Positions 51,708-60,484 of a stretch of DNA of 64,000 nt are shown here, piece by piece. A program made the translations under genes and the position numbers. Numbering within the stretch: the stretch's first letter is position 1; the number at the start of each line of letters is the position of its first letter. Below the pieces are notes generated by a model. The model made no database searches. It was given only the letters and a program-made list of their open reading frames with translations, and had not been told where the DNA came from. Origin of the DNA: Prevotella lacticifex (GTDB lineage Bacteria > Bacteroidota > Bacteroidia > Bacteroidales > Bacteroidaceae); NCBI RefSeq assembly GCF_019973375.1, contig NZ_BPTV01000002.1:1-64000 (forward strand), in the 5' to 3' direction.

Positions 51708-52340
51708 CTATTTCTTCACCTCACCCTCAACCTTCTCCTTGTCATACTGCATTGCGACATCGCGTTTGAGGCGGAAAAGCTGGTTTAGCCAGGAGATGAA
51801 GTAATCGTCTGGGAAAGGAAAATTGCTGTTCAAGAGAAAGTCACACTTAGAGAAAACAGTGAACTTTTCTTCCTCGGTATCTATAACATAACATGCTGTG
51901 GCACAATTTCTTGCATTGCAGTAGTTCACGGCTTTCTGCATATACGAAATTTCTTCGAGGTCGTCGAGCGTACACTCAAACCACTGTGCGTCATAGATGC
52001 GCACCCAATAGGAATCGTCGGAGAATCTCAATGCAAAGTGCTCACCCTGGTAAGTGAACCATATATCGTCGTCGTCGCCCTCTTTGTAGGTGCAGTTGAG
52101 ACGTTTCAGAATCGACTTCAACAGTTCTCCGGACTTCATTGACGGCAGGACCTTGTCATTTCCATTATATTTTCCATTGACGTCATAGCCCCCCTTCGAG
52201 CCGAAGTCGGCGGTCTCGTCATCAGAATCCGATAGCAAATCATCATCTGAGGCTCTTTTTCTCTTGTTGATCATATAAATAATGACAACTAAAAGAGCCA
52301 CGATTATTGTAAAAGCTATTATCAGCACAATGTCATTCAT
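51708..52340 (-). CDS. Membrane-anchored protein with YbjN-like domain
   Basis: A 210-residue protein. Residues 3-24 are one membrane helix ('IVLIIAFTIIVALLVVIIYM'), followed by a Lys/Arg stop-transfer and an acidic linker to about 65. Residues 70-195 ('LLKSILKRLNCTYKEGDDDD', 'FALRFSDDSYWVRIYDAQWF', 'NFPFPDDYFISWLNQLF') look like the YbjN / type III chaperone-like fold; this is a shape-based guess. Proteins of this form recur in Bacteroidota with no known function. A -7 box TATCTTTG at 52454-52461 (minus strand) lies 114 bases upstream. Confidence 0.6.
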   Translation of the reverse strand: MNDIVLIIAFTIIVALLVVIIYMINKRKRASDDDLLSDSDDETADFGSKGGYDVNGKYNGNDKVLPSMKSGELLKSILKRLNCTYKEGDDDDIWFTYQGEHFALRFSDDSYWVRIYDAQWFECTLDDLEEISYMQKAVNYCNARNCATACYVIDTEEEKFTVFSKCDFLLNSNFPFPDDYFISWLNQLFRLKRDVAMQYDKEKVEGEVKK

Positions 52341-52525
52341 CAGCTATTATTGAATAATTCAAATAAAAAGTCAGTCCATTTCTTCCACCCGTCTCTCTCC
52401 CACAGTATTTTTATGCATTTTTGCAGGCGCGATTCAGGATCGTTGTTTGGATGCAAAGATAAACAAAACAAATGAGAAAAACGGCACCATTTTCAAGAAT
52501 TTTTCTTGTGATGATGTCATTTTCT

Positions 52526-53530
52526 TTAAGAATTAATAAGAAATCGTAGCTTTTGTAGGGGTTTATTGACCATCCACGTTATAACCGTCGATACCGCATA
52601 GCCGATGACAAGAACCAGTAAGATGCTGCTGTACATGCCACTGTAAGTCAGTCCAATACGGCCAAACAGCATACTCACGGCTAACGGTACGGCACTGCAA
52701 AGGAAATAATATACAAGACTGTGGGCTCCCGTCCAAGCTACCCTCGACACCACCGGCAACCTTTTAACAACAGCTATAGCAAGGATTATGCCAAGGGCAT
52801 TGTCGATGAAGAACAACGGCCACGACCCGATATTTATCGGATCGACACACATCGGCATTATATGCGTGTACTCAATGATTTTAGCACACACCAGTCCTGC
52901 AGCGGCCACAAGCAGATAGGGCCACCGACAACGACGCTCGCAGTCCTTCTCATACCTCCGATACTCATAACCGGCGAAGAGAAACGGCAGGGCCAAGAGC
53001 GCATTCTCTGCATGCCACGGCAGTCCGCCGCCGCAATAGTGCAGGGTCAGTGGCAGCAGGGGCGCACAGATATTCACCACTAACAAGAACATTTTCAATC
53101 CGCTACCGCGACTTATCCATAGCAGCAACAAGAAAATAATTTCGGCCACAATGAGTGCAGCCACAAACCAATAGGCACGTCCCATGACAATGTCCGTAAG
53201 CAGTTGGGAAAGGCTAATACCACGAACGATACTCTTTGGCAGCGACAGAGCCGCCGACAGCAGGAAATAGGGCACCAGCATACCGCCGACAACCGACCGC
53301 AGTTTGTGCTTGACAAAAGCGGCATCAACGGTTTTTCCTTTCTTTATAAAGAGATAGCCGGAAACGAAAAAGAATATTGTCAGGACATTATCGACATAGA
53401 ATGAATACGGTATGACGGCATCACCGGTATAATAAACCTCGGTGTGAAAGAGCAGAATGGCTATTATGCAGTAGCCCCGCAACATATCTATCCACGGCAG
53501 ACGGCCCGATGATGTTATCTCCATAGTCAT
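52526..53530 (-). CDS. Acyltransferase-3 family membrane protein
   Basis: A 334-residue polytopic protein of the Acyl_transf_3 family, which transfers acyl groups (often acetyl) to extracytoplasmic sugars. The N-terminal 'LPWIDMLRGYCIIAILLFHT' has the family's Arg and His, followed by 'VDNVLTIFFFVSGYLFIKKG' and about ten hydrophobic segments. ATG 53530 overlaps the stop of the preceding gene by 4 bases (ATGA), which implies coupled translation; an earlier in-frame ATG would lie deep in that gene. Its partner is a glycosyltransferase-like membrane protein, so both probably decorate a surface polymer (inference). Confidence 0.85.
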   Translation of the reverse strand: MTMEITSSGRLPWIDMLRGYCIIAILLFHTEVYYTGDAVIPYSFYVDNVLTIFFFVSGYLFIKKGKTVDAAFVKHKLRSVVGGMLVPYFLLSAALSLPKSIVRGISLSQLLTDIVMGRAYWFVAALIVAEIIFLLLLWISRGSGLKMFLLVVNICAPLLPLTLHYCGGGLPWHAENALLALPFLFAGYEYRRYEKDCERRCRWPYLLVAAAGLVCAKIIEYTHIMPMCVDPINIGSWPLFFIDNALGIILAIAVVKRLPVVSRVAWTGAHSLVYYFLCSAVPLAVSMLFGRIGLTYSGMYSSILLVLVIGYAVSTVITWMVNKPLQKLRFLINS

Positions 53531-54921
53531 TTTCCACACTCCTTTCCGGCCTTTCGCCAAGAATAAAAATGTTGCAGTCCGGACCCGACAACAATGAAGA
53601 TAAACGGCATAAAAGGCTCCTTGAACCTGGTTTCGCCATGAACAGCCAAGACGATGGCTAACGATCCGCCGACAACTATGAATACAGGCAGAAATAACTG
53701 TTTGATATTCACCCGCTTAACCAACATTACAATCGTGGTCACTACAAATCCTGCAAGGAGAAAAAGGTAGTAAACGAGATTCATCACGGCCAATTTCTGC
53801 ACCCCAGACAGACTCCCAATCTCGGTGAGCAGATGACGGTAAGGCAGTGTGATGTAGTTATTTTCGGCCTTCGACTTATCACTGAGGAAAGCCGCCAGGT
53901 TGTCCATATCGTTCACGTACATATACATCAGTCGTCCCGGAACTTTCTCCAGATAGTCGATTTTATGGTCTTTAAGCCATTCCAACGATCTCTCCCGCCA
54001 TATTGCCGAGCATTCTATGGCCGTCATGTGTTCGCGTCCGGCAATATATCTTGCTGTACCCCGTGGGTACATCTCGCTGCCATAATGTGGCGCTACTGAT
54101 GTCTCATAAGTTGCCTCCGCCATATTGAACCATAGCGTATCACCCTGATAGATAAAGTATCCCGTCCGCATCCAGCAGCTCGTTCCCACGATGATGATAA
54201 AAGCAACGTAGCCTACCATCAACGGAACGAAACGGCTTATAATCTGCCGACGGCTGAAAATGAGGTAGTAGAGAAAGAAAGCCACGAGAAAAACGAGCGA
54301 TATCGACCTGAACCAGTTGGCCAAAGCCAACAGCGCTCCTGCCGCCATAGCCCTCCACGGTACCGTTTTTAGGACATTCTTACTGTGTCCAAGTCCTTTA
54401 TTATCCTTGAAAGGTCCGTAATTGCTATTGTTTTTAGTGGTTCCGCTCCCCTCTCCCACCATCATCGCCACAGCTGTCATCGCAAAAGTAATGGCCGGAA
54501 TCTCGGAGAGAATCATCGTGCTCTGTCCCCAGTTATTGGGATAGAGGACGAAGAGAACGATAGCCGCCAGACCGGCATACGGTCCAAAGAGCTTGCGGCC
54601 GGTTGTGGCCACGAGCAAAGCCGTAGTCGCTTTCATGACACACATCAGCACCACCACGGGCATAATCGAGCCGGTAGTCCACAACGACAGGGCAATGAGA
54701 TTAATCTGACCGATATTCCATATAAACGGCTTACCGTAAATAGTTGGCCAGCAGGGATATGGCTCACCATAAGCTATCGACTGCCGCGCCAACTCTATAT
54801 ATCCGTTGCTGTCGTTGCAGGGGGTGTAACCCCATATCGCCACCACCGCAAGGAGCGTTGCAAGATAGACGGCGGCTATCGCGCAGTAAGTTTTTTGAAT
54901 ATTGACATTGATGGTAATCAT
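53527..54921 (-). CDS. Glycosyltransferase family 39-like (PMT/ArnT-type) membrane protein
   Basis: A 464-residue polytopic protein with about 10-12 hydrophobic segments. The first external loop, 'YTPCNDSNGYIELARQSIAY', holds the acidic group typical of GT-C enzymes, and 'MILSEIPAITFAMTA' is like the PMT_2/ArnT core. GT-C enzymes move sugars from polyprenyl-phosphate carriers onto lipids or proteins outside the inner membrane. The C-terminal half is soluble then hydrophobic again. No acceptor can be named. It is coupled by a 4-base overlap to the acyltransferase, and follows the 100-residue protein gene by 17 bases. Confidence 0.65.
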   Translation of the reverse strand: MITINVNIQKTYCAIAAVYLATLLAVVAIWGYTPCNDSNGYIELARQSIAYGEPYPCWPTIYGKPFIWNIGQINLIALSLWTTGSIMPVVVLMCVMKATTALLVATTGRKLFGPYAGLAAIVLFVLYPNNWGQSTMILSEIPAITFAMTAVAMMVGEGSGTTKNNSNYGPFKDNKGLGHSKNVLKTVPWRAMAAGALLALANWFRSISLVFLVAFFLYYLIFSRRQIISRFVPLMVGYVAFIIIVGTSCWMRTGYFIYQGDTLWFNMAEATYETSVAPHYGSEMYPRGTARYIAGREHMTAIECSAIWRERSLEWLKDHKIDYLEKVPGRLMYMYVNDMDNLAAFLSDKSKAENNYITLPYRHLLTEIGSLSGVQKLAVMNLVYYLFLLAGFVVTTIVMLVKRVNIKQLFLPVFIVVGGSLAIVLAVHGETRFKEPFMPFIFIVVGSGLQHFYSWRKAGKECGK

Positions 54922-54938
54922 CGTTTCTGTCGTGGCGG

Positions 54939-55241
54939 TTAATAATAGGCAATGTCAAATTCGGCGCTGACATCGATACTGTCGACAAAGCTGTCGCCGT
55001 CATATTCGATGCGCAATCCGCTGAAATCCGTTGGCACATAAATTCTTCCCGTGACGAAGGTCCACTTCGGTTTGCCATAGTCGTACGACTTTCCCGACAG
55101 TATCAGGCGTCGCGACAAGTAATCGACCTCCCAGAATCCGCCGCCAATACAGGTGTCGCCAGGTTGAAGGAGGTCCTTGTGCATCTTGACGCTGCCTATG
55201 CGCAGGTGTCCGTCGAGGGTGAGGATAAATTTCGGTTCCAT
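54939..55241 (-). CDS. Conserved small Bacteroidota protein
   Basis: A 100-residue protein without signal or membrane segment, beta-rich and with a family look: 'MEPKFILTLDGHLRIGSVKM', 'LQPGDTCIGGGFWEVDYLSR', 'SYDYGKPKW'. Close relatives occur in Prevotella and Bacteroides; the role is unknown to me. The -7 box TATCTTTG is at 55336-55343 (minus strand). It starts a likely transcript with the glycosyltransferase-like and acyltransferase genes (17-base gap, then overlap). Confidence 0.7.
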   Translation of the reverse strand: MEPKFILTLDGHLRIGSVKMHKDLLQPGDTCIGGGFWEVDYLSRRLILSGKSYDYGKPKWTFVTGRIYVPTDFSGLRIEYDGDSFVDSIDVSAEFDIAYY

Positions 55242-55335
55242 TATTTTCGTGTCTTTAGCGGTAACGTTTCTGCCGAAAAATCATTATTCCGGATACCGCC
55301 CGTTAACTGCTCAGCTTTCTGTTTATATTTTCATT

Positions 55336-55343
55336 GCAAAGAT
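55336..55343 (-). promoter_or_regulatory. -7 box of the 100-residue protein operon
   Basis: TATCTTTG on the minus strand, 95 bases before ATG 55241. It is divergent from the box at 55452-55459. Confidence 0.55.
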
Positions 55344-55451
55344 ACAAAACATTTTCGGTCCTGCAAAAATCCATGACCATGATTTGACTATACTCTCCTA
55401 TCGAAGAAAAAAGAAATTCCGAACAAACGAGGAAATTCAGTAGAATAATTG

Positions 55452-55459
55452 TATCTTTG
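55452..55459 (+). promoter_or_regulatory. -7 box of the 134-residue protein gene
   Basis: TATCTTTG, 91 bases before ATG 55551. Confidence 0.55.
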
Positions 55460-55550
55460 CATTCGAACAGTGGTAAGCCGAACAGAAGAAGAACCAAATC
55501 AGGCATATTCTGATTTCGTTCGGGGCCGCATAATTAAATAGAAAATACTT

Positions 55551-55955
55551 ATGGAGGTATCAAAGAAAGACAAACGCATTTGTCGGGAGTTAATCCACAG
55601 AGCACTTGAAAAAGAATGTGAGAGATTCGTAAAGAGCATACAGAGGCTTGCCAGCAAGCCAATACCATTGGCTGTACTTAACGAGCCCTACCGCGAAGAT
55701 AACGGGCGGAGTGTCGAGGGACCGTGGCATAAGATTTACATCCAGATATTTAAGAGAGTGCACAACTACGACCGTCACGTCGCACACCGCTACAACAACT
55801 GCTACGGCAGCCATCAGCTTAATGTTATCAAGGAACTCTACTTGGATAAACTTGTCACCGACGAGGATCTGCAACGTTTCAACCAGCCCCTGCGGGATCA
55901 TTTTAATGAGTGGATAAAGCTCTGCAAATTATATGGCGAGATAGACGACGATTAA
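55551..55955 (+). CDS. Conserved Bacteroidota protein of unknown function
   Basis: A 134-residue soluble, mainly helical protein with many charged residues ('KDKRICRELIHRALEKECER', 'LRDHFNEWIKLCKLYGEIDD'). It has no signal, no membrane segment and no motif that I can name; a middle segment 'RYNNCYGSHQLNVIKELYLD' looks conserved in type. Relatives appear in related Bacteroidota. It is alone, with its own promoter, and converges with the gene at 56161 on a shared hairpin terminator. Confidence 0.7.
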   Translation: MEVSKKDKRICRELIHRALEKECERFVKSIQRLASKPIPLAVLNEPYREDNGRSVEGPWHKIYIQIFKRVHNYDRHVAHRYNNCYGSHQLNVIKELYLDKLVTDEDLQRFNQPLRDHFNEWIKLCKLYGEIDDD

Positions 55956-56102
55956 GATTAAAGAAGCGGTGGAACGAAACCCCGTAACATTCTATGTCAC
56001 AACGTCTGTTATCCAGCTTACTGAATAAGAAAGAGGATGAAGACAAAAGTAAAAAGAATGAGGTTAGAAGACCACCTACCGCAATTAATATAATATGAAT
56101 AA

Positions 56103-56134
56103 TGGGGAGCTGTACCAATCGGCGCAGCTCCCCA
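56103..56134. terminator. Bidirectional terminator between convergent genes
   Basis: A perfect 10-bp stem, TGGGGAGCTG with CAGCTCCCCA, around a 12-base loop. It lies between the stops at 55955 (plus) and 56161 (minus). Confidence 0.75.
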
Positions 56135-56160
56135 TCTTCAGTTATCTTGTTAGCAATCAG

Positions 56161-57756
56161 TTACTTGACGGTCACCTTACTTGTCGACCGCGAGCCATCA
56201 GCATGCTCCACGACCTTCACATAGATGCCCTTCGACGGATTGGAAATTTCCCGACCGGAGAGGTCATAATATACAGTTTTCACTGCTTCAATGCTCTTGG
56301 CAGCGCTGATGCCGTCGGTCTCACCGTAGTAGACTATCGGCGAGCGTCTTGTCTCACCGCCCATAATATATACCGTCTGCAGGCCGATGCGGGTGGCAGT
56401 GACATTATGTAATGTGATTCCATGGTAGTTGCCGTCGACATAAGCCACATCCGAAGCATACGGAATCATGGTCATATCGCTGTCGAGTTCGTCATAATCC
56501 GCAGCCTTCAGAGTTATCGGCTGGTCATCGTTGTAGATGATATAATAAAGACTGTCAGGGTTGATGAACTTGTCATTCTCATCCTTGCTGTAGATATTGA
56601 ACGACAAACTTGAGCTCGTATCGTAGCTCCAACAGTCAATCCATTCCGGCTTTGCGGGTGTGGCAGCCACCGGATCGAAGTAGTTGAAAGCCACAGCCTT
56701 ATAGAGATTATAATAGAATAGCGAATCGGTACCGTGATTATCAATCAAATTATCGGCCGAAACTAAGGTGCCGTCGATGGCATCATAGTCGAAGGAGATT
56801 GAATCACGGATCTTCTGCTCCGTCACATCAATCATCTCGCCATAAGATTCCTCTTTGACTATTGTGTCGCTCGAAGTCAGCAGATAAGCATAATATTCAT
56901 CCTTCTTGTCGAGAGCCAATAGCTGACGGCTCGGCATAACCATCTTGTTGCCATCGATATATCCTTTGACTACCGCCTCGGGGAATTTTTTACTGAATCC
57001 TTTGATATACAATTCGTTATCCTTCGTAGCCACGCTAACCATTCTTGTCACCCTATCGCCATAGCTTGGCTTATACTCGAAGGTCCAGGTCTCGGGTACG
57101 ACGCCCTCAGGCATCTGTGCCATAGTGTCCTTGTTGATGGTGTAAACGACATTGCTCATAGCGAACTGCGACCATGCATTGTTGTATGTCGCATTGGCGA
57201 GACCAATGAATTTGGTCGGATCGGTGGAAATGATGCTGTCGTCACGCATCACGAAGTCCATCTCCGTATATGTTGTATCTGTTTGATAGGTATAGACCAT
57301 CTGGCCACCGGCATCGACGAGCACCTTGTCGAAGGCCATTAAGGTATAGTCGCGTTGACTGAAACTGCTGCCCATCGTATAGTATTTCTGCGGCAGGGGA
57401 AAAAGGAGGGTGTCGCCGTCAATCTTGCCTTTAATCCAACCCTCGACACCATAGAGGTGGACGATAAAGTTGCGGACGTACACATACCCGTCGTTACCGA
57501 AGACAATCTGTTTCATTTTGTGGTCGATATTATCCTCACCCAATGTGCCGTTGCTCTGCCAGAGATTGTGCGACGACTCCGAATATATAACCTCACGGCC
57601 GTCGGGGCGGTTGGTGATGATGGTGTCGGGCAGAATCGATGCCAGACTGTTGTCGGCAACCTCATGATTTGCGGTCTGCGGCCATACCGACGAGCAGACC
57701 GACAGGAAGATAGTCAGGACTGCCAAATGCTTGCTCAAAGTAAATCTTCTTCTCAT
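56161..57756 (-). CDS. Secreted protein with type IX-like C-terminal tail
   Basis: A 531-residue exported protein. Signal peptide residues 1-27 ('LAVLTIFLSVCSSVWPQ'). The mature part is beta-rich, with repeated metabolically neutral patterns such as 'VYVRNFIVHLYGVEGWIKGK', 'YTMGSSFSQRDYTLMAFDKV' and a tail starting about residue 485 ('AVKTVYYDLSGREISNPSKG', ending 'TSKVTVK') that matches the tails of the other secreted proteins in this window. No enzyme motif is seen. ATG 57756 is chosen because the promoter box (57791-57798) rules out the in-frame ATG at 57816. It lies next to the TPR-AraC regulator, which may control it (inference). Confidence 0.8.
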   Translation of the reverse strand: MRRRFTLSKHLAVLTIFLSVCSSVWPQTANHEVADNSLASILPDTIITNRPDGREVIYSESSHNLWQSNGTLGEDNIDHKMKQIVFGNDGYVYVRNFIVHLYGVEGWIKGKIDGDTLLFPLPQKYYTMGSSFSQRDYTLMAFDKVLVDAGGQMVYTYQTDTTYTEMDFVMRDDSIISTDPTKFIGLANATYNNAWSQFAMSNVVYTINKDTMAQMPEGVVPETWTFEYKPSYGDRVTRMVSVATKDNELYIKGFSKKFPEAVVKGYIDGNKMVMPSRQLLALDKKDEYYAYLLTSSDTIVKEESYGEMIDVTEQKIRDSISFDYDAIDGTLVSADNLIDNHGTDSLFYYNLYKAVAFNYFDPVAATPAKPEWIDCWSYDTSSSLSFNIYSKDENDKFINPDSLYYIIYNDDQPITLKAADYDELDSDMTMIPYASDVAYVDGNYHGITLHNVTATRIGLQTVYIMGGETRRSPIVYYGETDGISAAKSIEAVKTVYYDLSGREISNPSKGIYVKVVEHADGSRSTSKVTVK

Positions 57757-57790
57757 AAATAAACCTTTTTGTTGTTTCGAATTTCGGTTG

Positions 57791-57798
57791 CAAAAGTA
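57791..57798 (-). promoter_or_regulatory. -7 box of the 531-residue secreted protein gene
   Basis: TACTTTTG on the minus strand, 35 bases before ATG 57756; it excludes the longer start. Confidence 0.6.
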
Positions 57799-57865
57799 AC
57801 AAAAAGACAGCAGCATCGGGCTTATTTCTTCATCTTATATGTGCCAAAACATGATTTGGCACCCT

Positions 57866-59569
57866 TTAATCGGTTTTTTCTTCCTCTTTGCTTATCTTCT
57901 GATACACCGACGGCGACATTCCCGTCACCTGTTTGAAGTAGCTGTTGAAGTGACTGCGGCTCTTGATACCCACACTAATGGCCACCCCCTCAATGGTCAA
58001 GTGGCCGTAGTTGGCATCGGTAAGGCGACGGCAGGCCTCCCGAATGCGGCACTCGTTGAGCAGGGCCTTGAAATTCTTGCCGTAGTGTTCATTGATTACC
58101 TGCGACACCTCTTTATAATTGCTGTTCGCAAGCTCCGCAAGACGGTCGAGATTGAAGTCGGAATTGCAAATTTCATCAGTATTCTGCATCACGGCATCGA
58201 TGCGCTGGGCCAACTGTTCCTTGTCGTTGTCGGTAAGGCGCGATCCCTTATATTTCGCGTTCCCCTCCTCCCGGCGTAGCGAGTCCTGCACGTTGCGGTA
58301 AAGGATGCGGTTCGTGCGCATGGCCCTGCGATAGCTCCGGAAAAGGAAAACAAGCAACAGACTCACGATGATGGCAAAGACGATGATGACCGTCGTGATA
58401 ATATTCTGCCAGTGCTTCTGCTCCGTCAGCCTCTCCACGGTCGTGTTCGCTTCACGGAGCTCATAGAGAAATTCCAACCGCGACACACTCTGAAGATTGT
58501 TCTCCGTGAGAATCTTTTCTTTCAATTCGAGGTAGTCAAGGCGATACTGCTGCGCCTTGGCACTGTCGCCCCGCGAAAGGAAGAACCTGTTGAGCATCAC
58601 ATAGAAATGCATGAGGCCGTCGTCGATATGGTTCGCCTTACAGAGGTCGACACCTTTGAGCATCGTTTCCACAGCCCGCCGGTCGTCGTGCATGAGGCTG
58701 AAAATCTTTGTCCGCAGTCCCAAGGCATCGGCAGCAAACCGTTTGGGGGTGTCGCGCGACTCTATATTCCGCTCCATGGCATAAGTGGCAGCGAGGGCCC
58801 TGGCATAATTGTGACTCTGAATAGCTTCCACACAGCTTATCGTTGCATTGGTGAAGTCGAGCAGCGGGGTTCCGGCTGGAATGTGCATGCGCTTAAAAGC
58901 AGCGATATCCTTCCTTAGCTGTGAATAGAGCAAAGGTTCGCCAACGAAATTCTCATCAAGCATATTCGTGAAAATCCCCACCGCCAACGGCCATTTTCTT
59001 ATCTCCACCGACTGATAGAAGGCTTTGCGGTATAATTGCAGCGTCGCCAGTGCCAATTGTGGCTGGTCATGCTGCACATCGAGGAATACGCTCTTAATGT
59101 TGGCCATGTTGAGGTTTATCATTGCCTCATTATACTTGTCGCCGCTCTTTGCGGCCAATTGCAGGGCCTGTCGCAAAGTGGTGTAAGCCTTGTTGTAGTC
59201 GTTGTAGAAAGCATAATAGAGGTATCCGACGTTGTTCATGGCCGTGATGCATTGCCTTCGCTCAGCGTCGCCGATGCCGTCGTCGTTGTAGCGGTTGGCA
59301 ACGATGGTGTAGTAAAGCAGTGCACTGTCCTGACCGTTCGGCGAATGGAGGAACATTCCGGCCTTCGTCATCAGCATCGCCGTCGACTTCTCCGATAACC
59401 GTCGATAAGTTGCCATGTCGGCTGTGGTGGCCCTCAGTGGGTGGGCTGTCAGCGACAATGCAAATGCTAACAGAACGATTGTCAGACAGACAGTTAGCAG
59501 ATGATGTGCCGACAGTGCCACCGCCACACATCTATTATCACCCGAACCTGTCTTTCTGTTGTATTTCAT
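57866..59569 (-). CDS. Membrane-bound TPR protein with C-terminal AraC-type DNA-binding domain
   Basis: A 567-residue one-component regulator. An N-terminal hydrophobic segment (about 22-45) leads to a periplasmic region of TPR-like helices (about 50-375, e.g. 'ALLYYTIVANRYNDDGIGDA', 'MNNVGYLYYAFYNDYNKAYT'). A membrane helix follows ('IITTVIIVFAIIVSLLLVFL', about 388-407), then a cytosolic linker and an AraC double helix-turn-helix ('LAELANSNYKEVSQVINEHY', 'VGIKSRSHFNSYFKQVTGMS'). Bacteroidota use this layout to sense envelope signals and switch genes directly. It lies 49-110 bases upstream of the 531-residue secreted protein gene on the same strand. The -7 box is at 59592-59599. Confidence 0.88.
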   Translation of the reverse strand: MKYNRKTGSGDNRCVAVALSAHHLLTVCLTIVLLAFALSLTAHPLRATTADMATYRRLSEKSTAMLMTKAGMFLHSPNGQDSALLYYTIVANRYNDDGIGDAERRQCITAMNNVGYLYYAFYNDYNKAYTTLRQALQLAAKSGDKYNEAMINLNMANIKSVFLDVQHDQPQLALATLQLYRKAFYQSVEIRKWPLAVGIFTNMLDENFVGEPLLYSQLRKDIAAFKRMHIPAGTPLLDFTNATISCVEAIQSHNYARALAATYAMERNIESRDTPKRFAADALGLRTKIFSLMHDDRRAVETMLKGVDLCKANHIDDGLMHFYVMLNRFFLSRGDSAKAQQYRLDYLELKEKILTENNLQSVSRLEFLYELREANTTVERLTEQKHWQNIITTVIIVFAIIVSLLLVFLFRSYRRAMRTNRILYRNVQDSLRREEGNAKYKGSRLTDNDKEQLAQRIDAVMQNTDEICNSDFNLDRLAELANSNYKEVSQVINEHYGKNFKALLNECRIREACRRLTDANYGHLTIEGVAISVGIKSRSHFNSYFKQVTGMSPSVYQKISKEEEKTD

Positions 59570-59591
59570 ACCTTTGTCGTCGTATATGACG

Positions 59592-59599
59592 CAAAATTA
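59592..59599 (-). promoter_or_regulatory. -7 box of the TPR-AraC regulator gene
   Basis: TAATTTTG on the minus strand, 23 bases before ATG 59569. Confidence 0.55.
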
Positions 59600-60298
59600 C
59601 AACTTTTTATTCAAAATAGGATATAAGAAGGAAAGAAAATGGTATAGACGGCAGCTGCAACAGCCGTTTGCAACTAACATTATTGTAGTGTGCGGTAGCT
59701 TGATGATGTAAGGTATAAAATTAAGCAAGTAAACTGCAAAAAATTAGCTTATGGCGTCACACATCCGTCATAGATGCGGGGGTATTTCAGTCCTCGCAAC
59801 TATATGGATTTGTCCTAAATCTCGTTATTGGCAGCAGGACGGGGATAAACCCTGTCCCTATGTTGAATATGTGCAACACATTAATTATCAAAGTGTTGCT
59901 CAAGTCCTTAAAGACTGCCTATGATTATTTTCCTTGAGTTATGGACCTCTCTACCCAATTATAGATAATTTCCTCTCGCAAAGTCGCAAAGAGCGCAAAG
60001 GTTATGCTCAACTAACGACAAGAACAATCTTTGCGGAATCTTGGCGTACTTTGCGACTTGGCGAGGGTATGTTTTTGCTGCTAACGAAAGCCCCGCTGGA
60101 GCTTGTGGTAGCAAATTCCGAAATCTGCGGATACGAACGGACATTGAAAGATCAACTACAGGAAAACACGGGAAAACTAATTTGAAAGGGAAGAAGATAA
60201 ATAATTTATGTAAATATAATTCATAATACGATTCTTTTCGAAACGGATGCGTAACCAATTGATTATCAATCCGTTTCAAATACATACCGTTTGACGTT
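59600..60298. other. Repeat-bearing intergenic stretch, no gene
   Basis: Pieces of dispersed elements are visible: AGGACGGGGATAAACCCTGTC (about 59837), GTGCAACACATTAATTATCA (about 59873), CTCTCGCAAAGTCGCAAAG (about 59973) and AAAGCCCCGCTGGAGCT (about 60088). Open frames on both strands span these and are not conserved in type. The 22-bp array follows. Confidence 0.6.
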
Positions 60299-60386
60299 GC
60301 GAAATGGTCCATTTGGCAATGCGAAACGGACCGTTTGACAATGCGAAACGGTCCATATTGGAACGCGAAATGATATGTATTGGAAT
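60299..60386. repeat. 22-bp near-palindromic tandem repeat, 4 units, locus 2
   Basis: Units start at 60299, 60321, 60343 and 60365, each 22 bp, with cores such as GCGAAATGGTCCATTT and GCGAAACGGACCGTTT and a 6-base spacer. The unit and register are the same as at 5092-5179, 55 kb away; the last unit is degenerate in both. Confidence 0.85.
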
Positions 60387-60402
60387 CGTGTAAAAACAAT
60401 TC

Positions 60403-60446
60403 AAAAAAAATGTTCCTGCCGAAGTATATCAACAGGAACATTTTTT
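60403..60446 (-). terminator. Terminator of the BspA-like gene
   Basis: On the minus strand, AAAAAATGTTCCTG pairs with CAGGAACATTTTTT around a 14-base loop, ending in a T run. It lies about 39 bases after the stop codon. Confidence 0.88.
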
Positions 60447-60484
60447 GTTTGTGGCTTTGAGCCAAAATATGATTGAAGACGATA

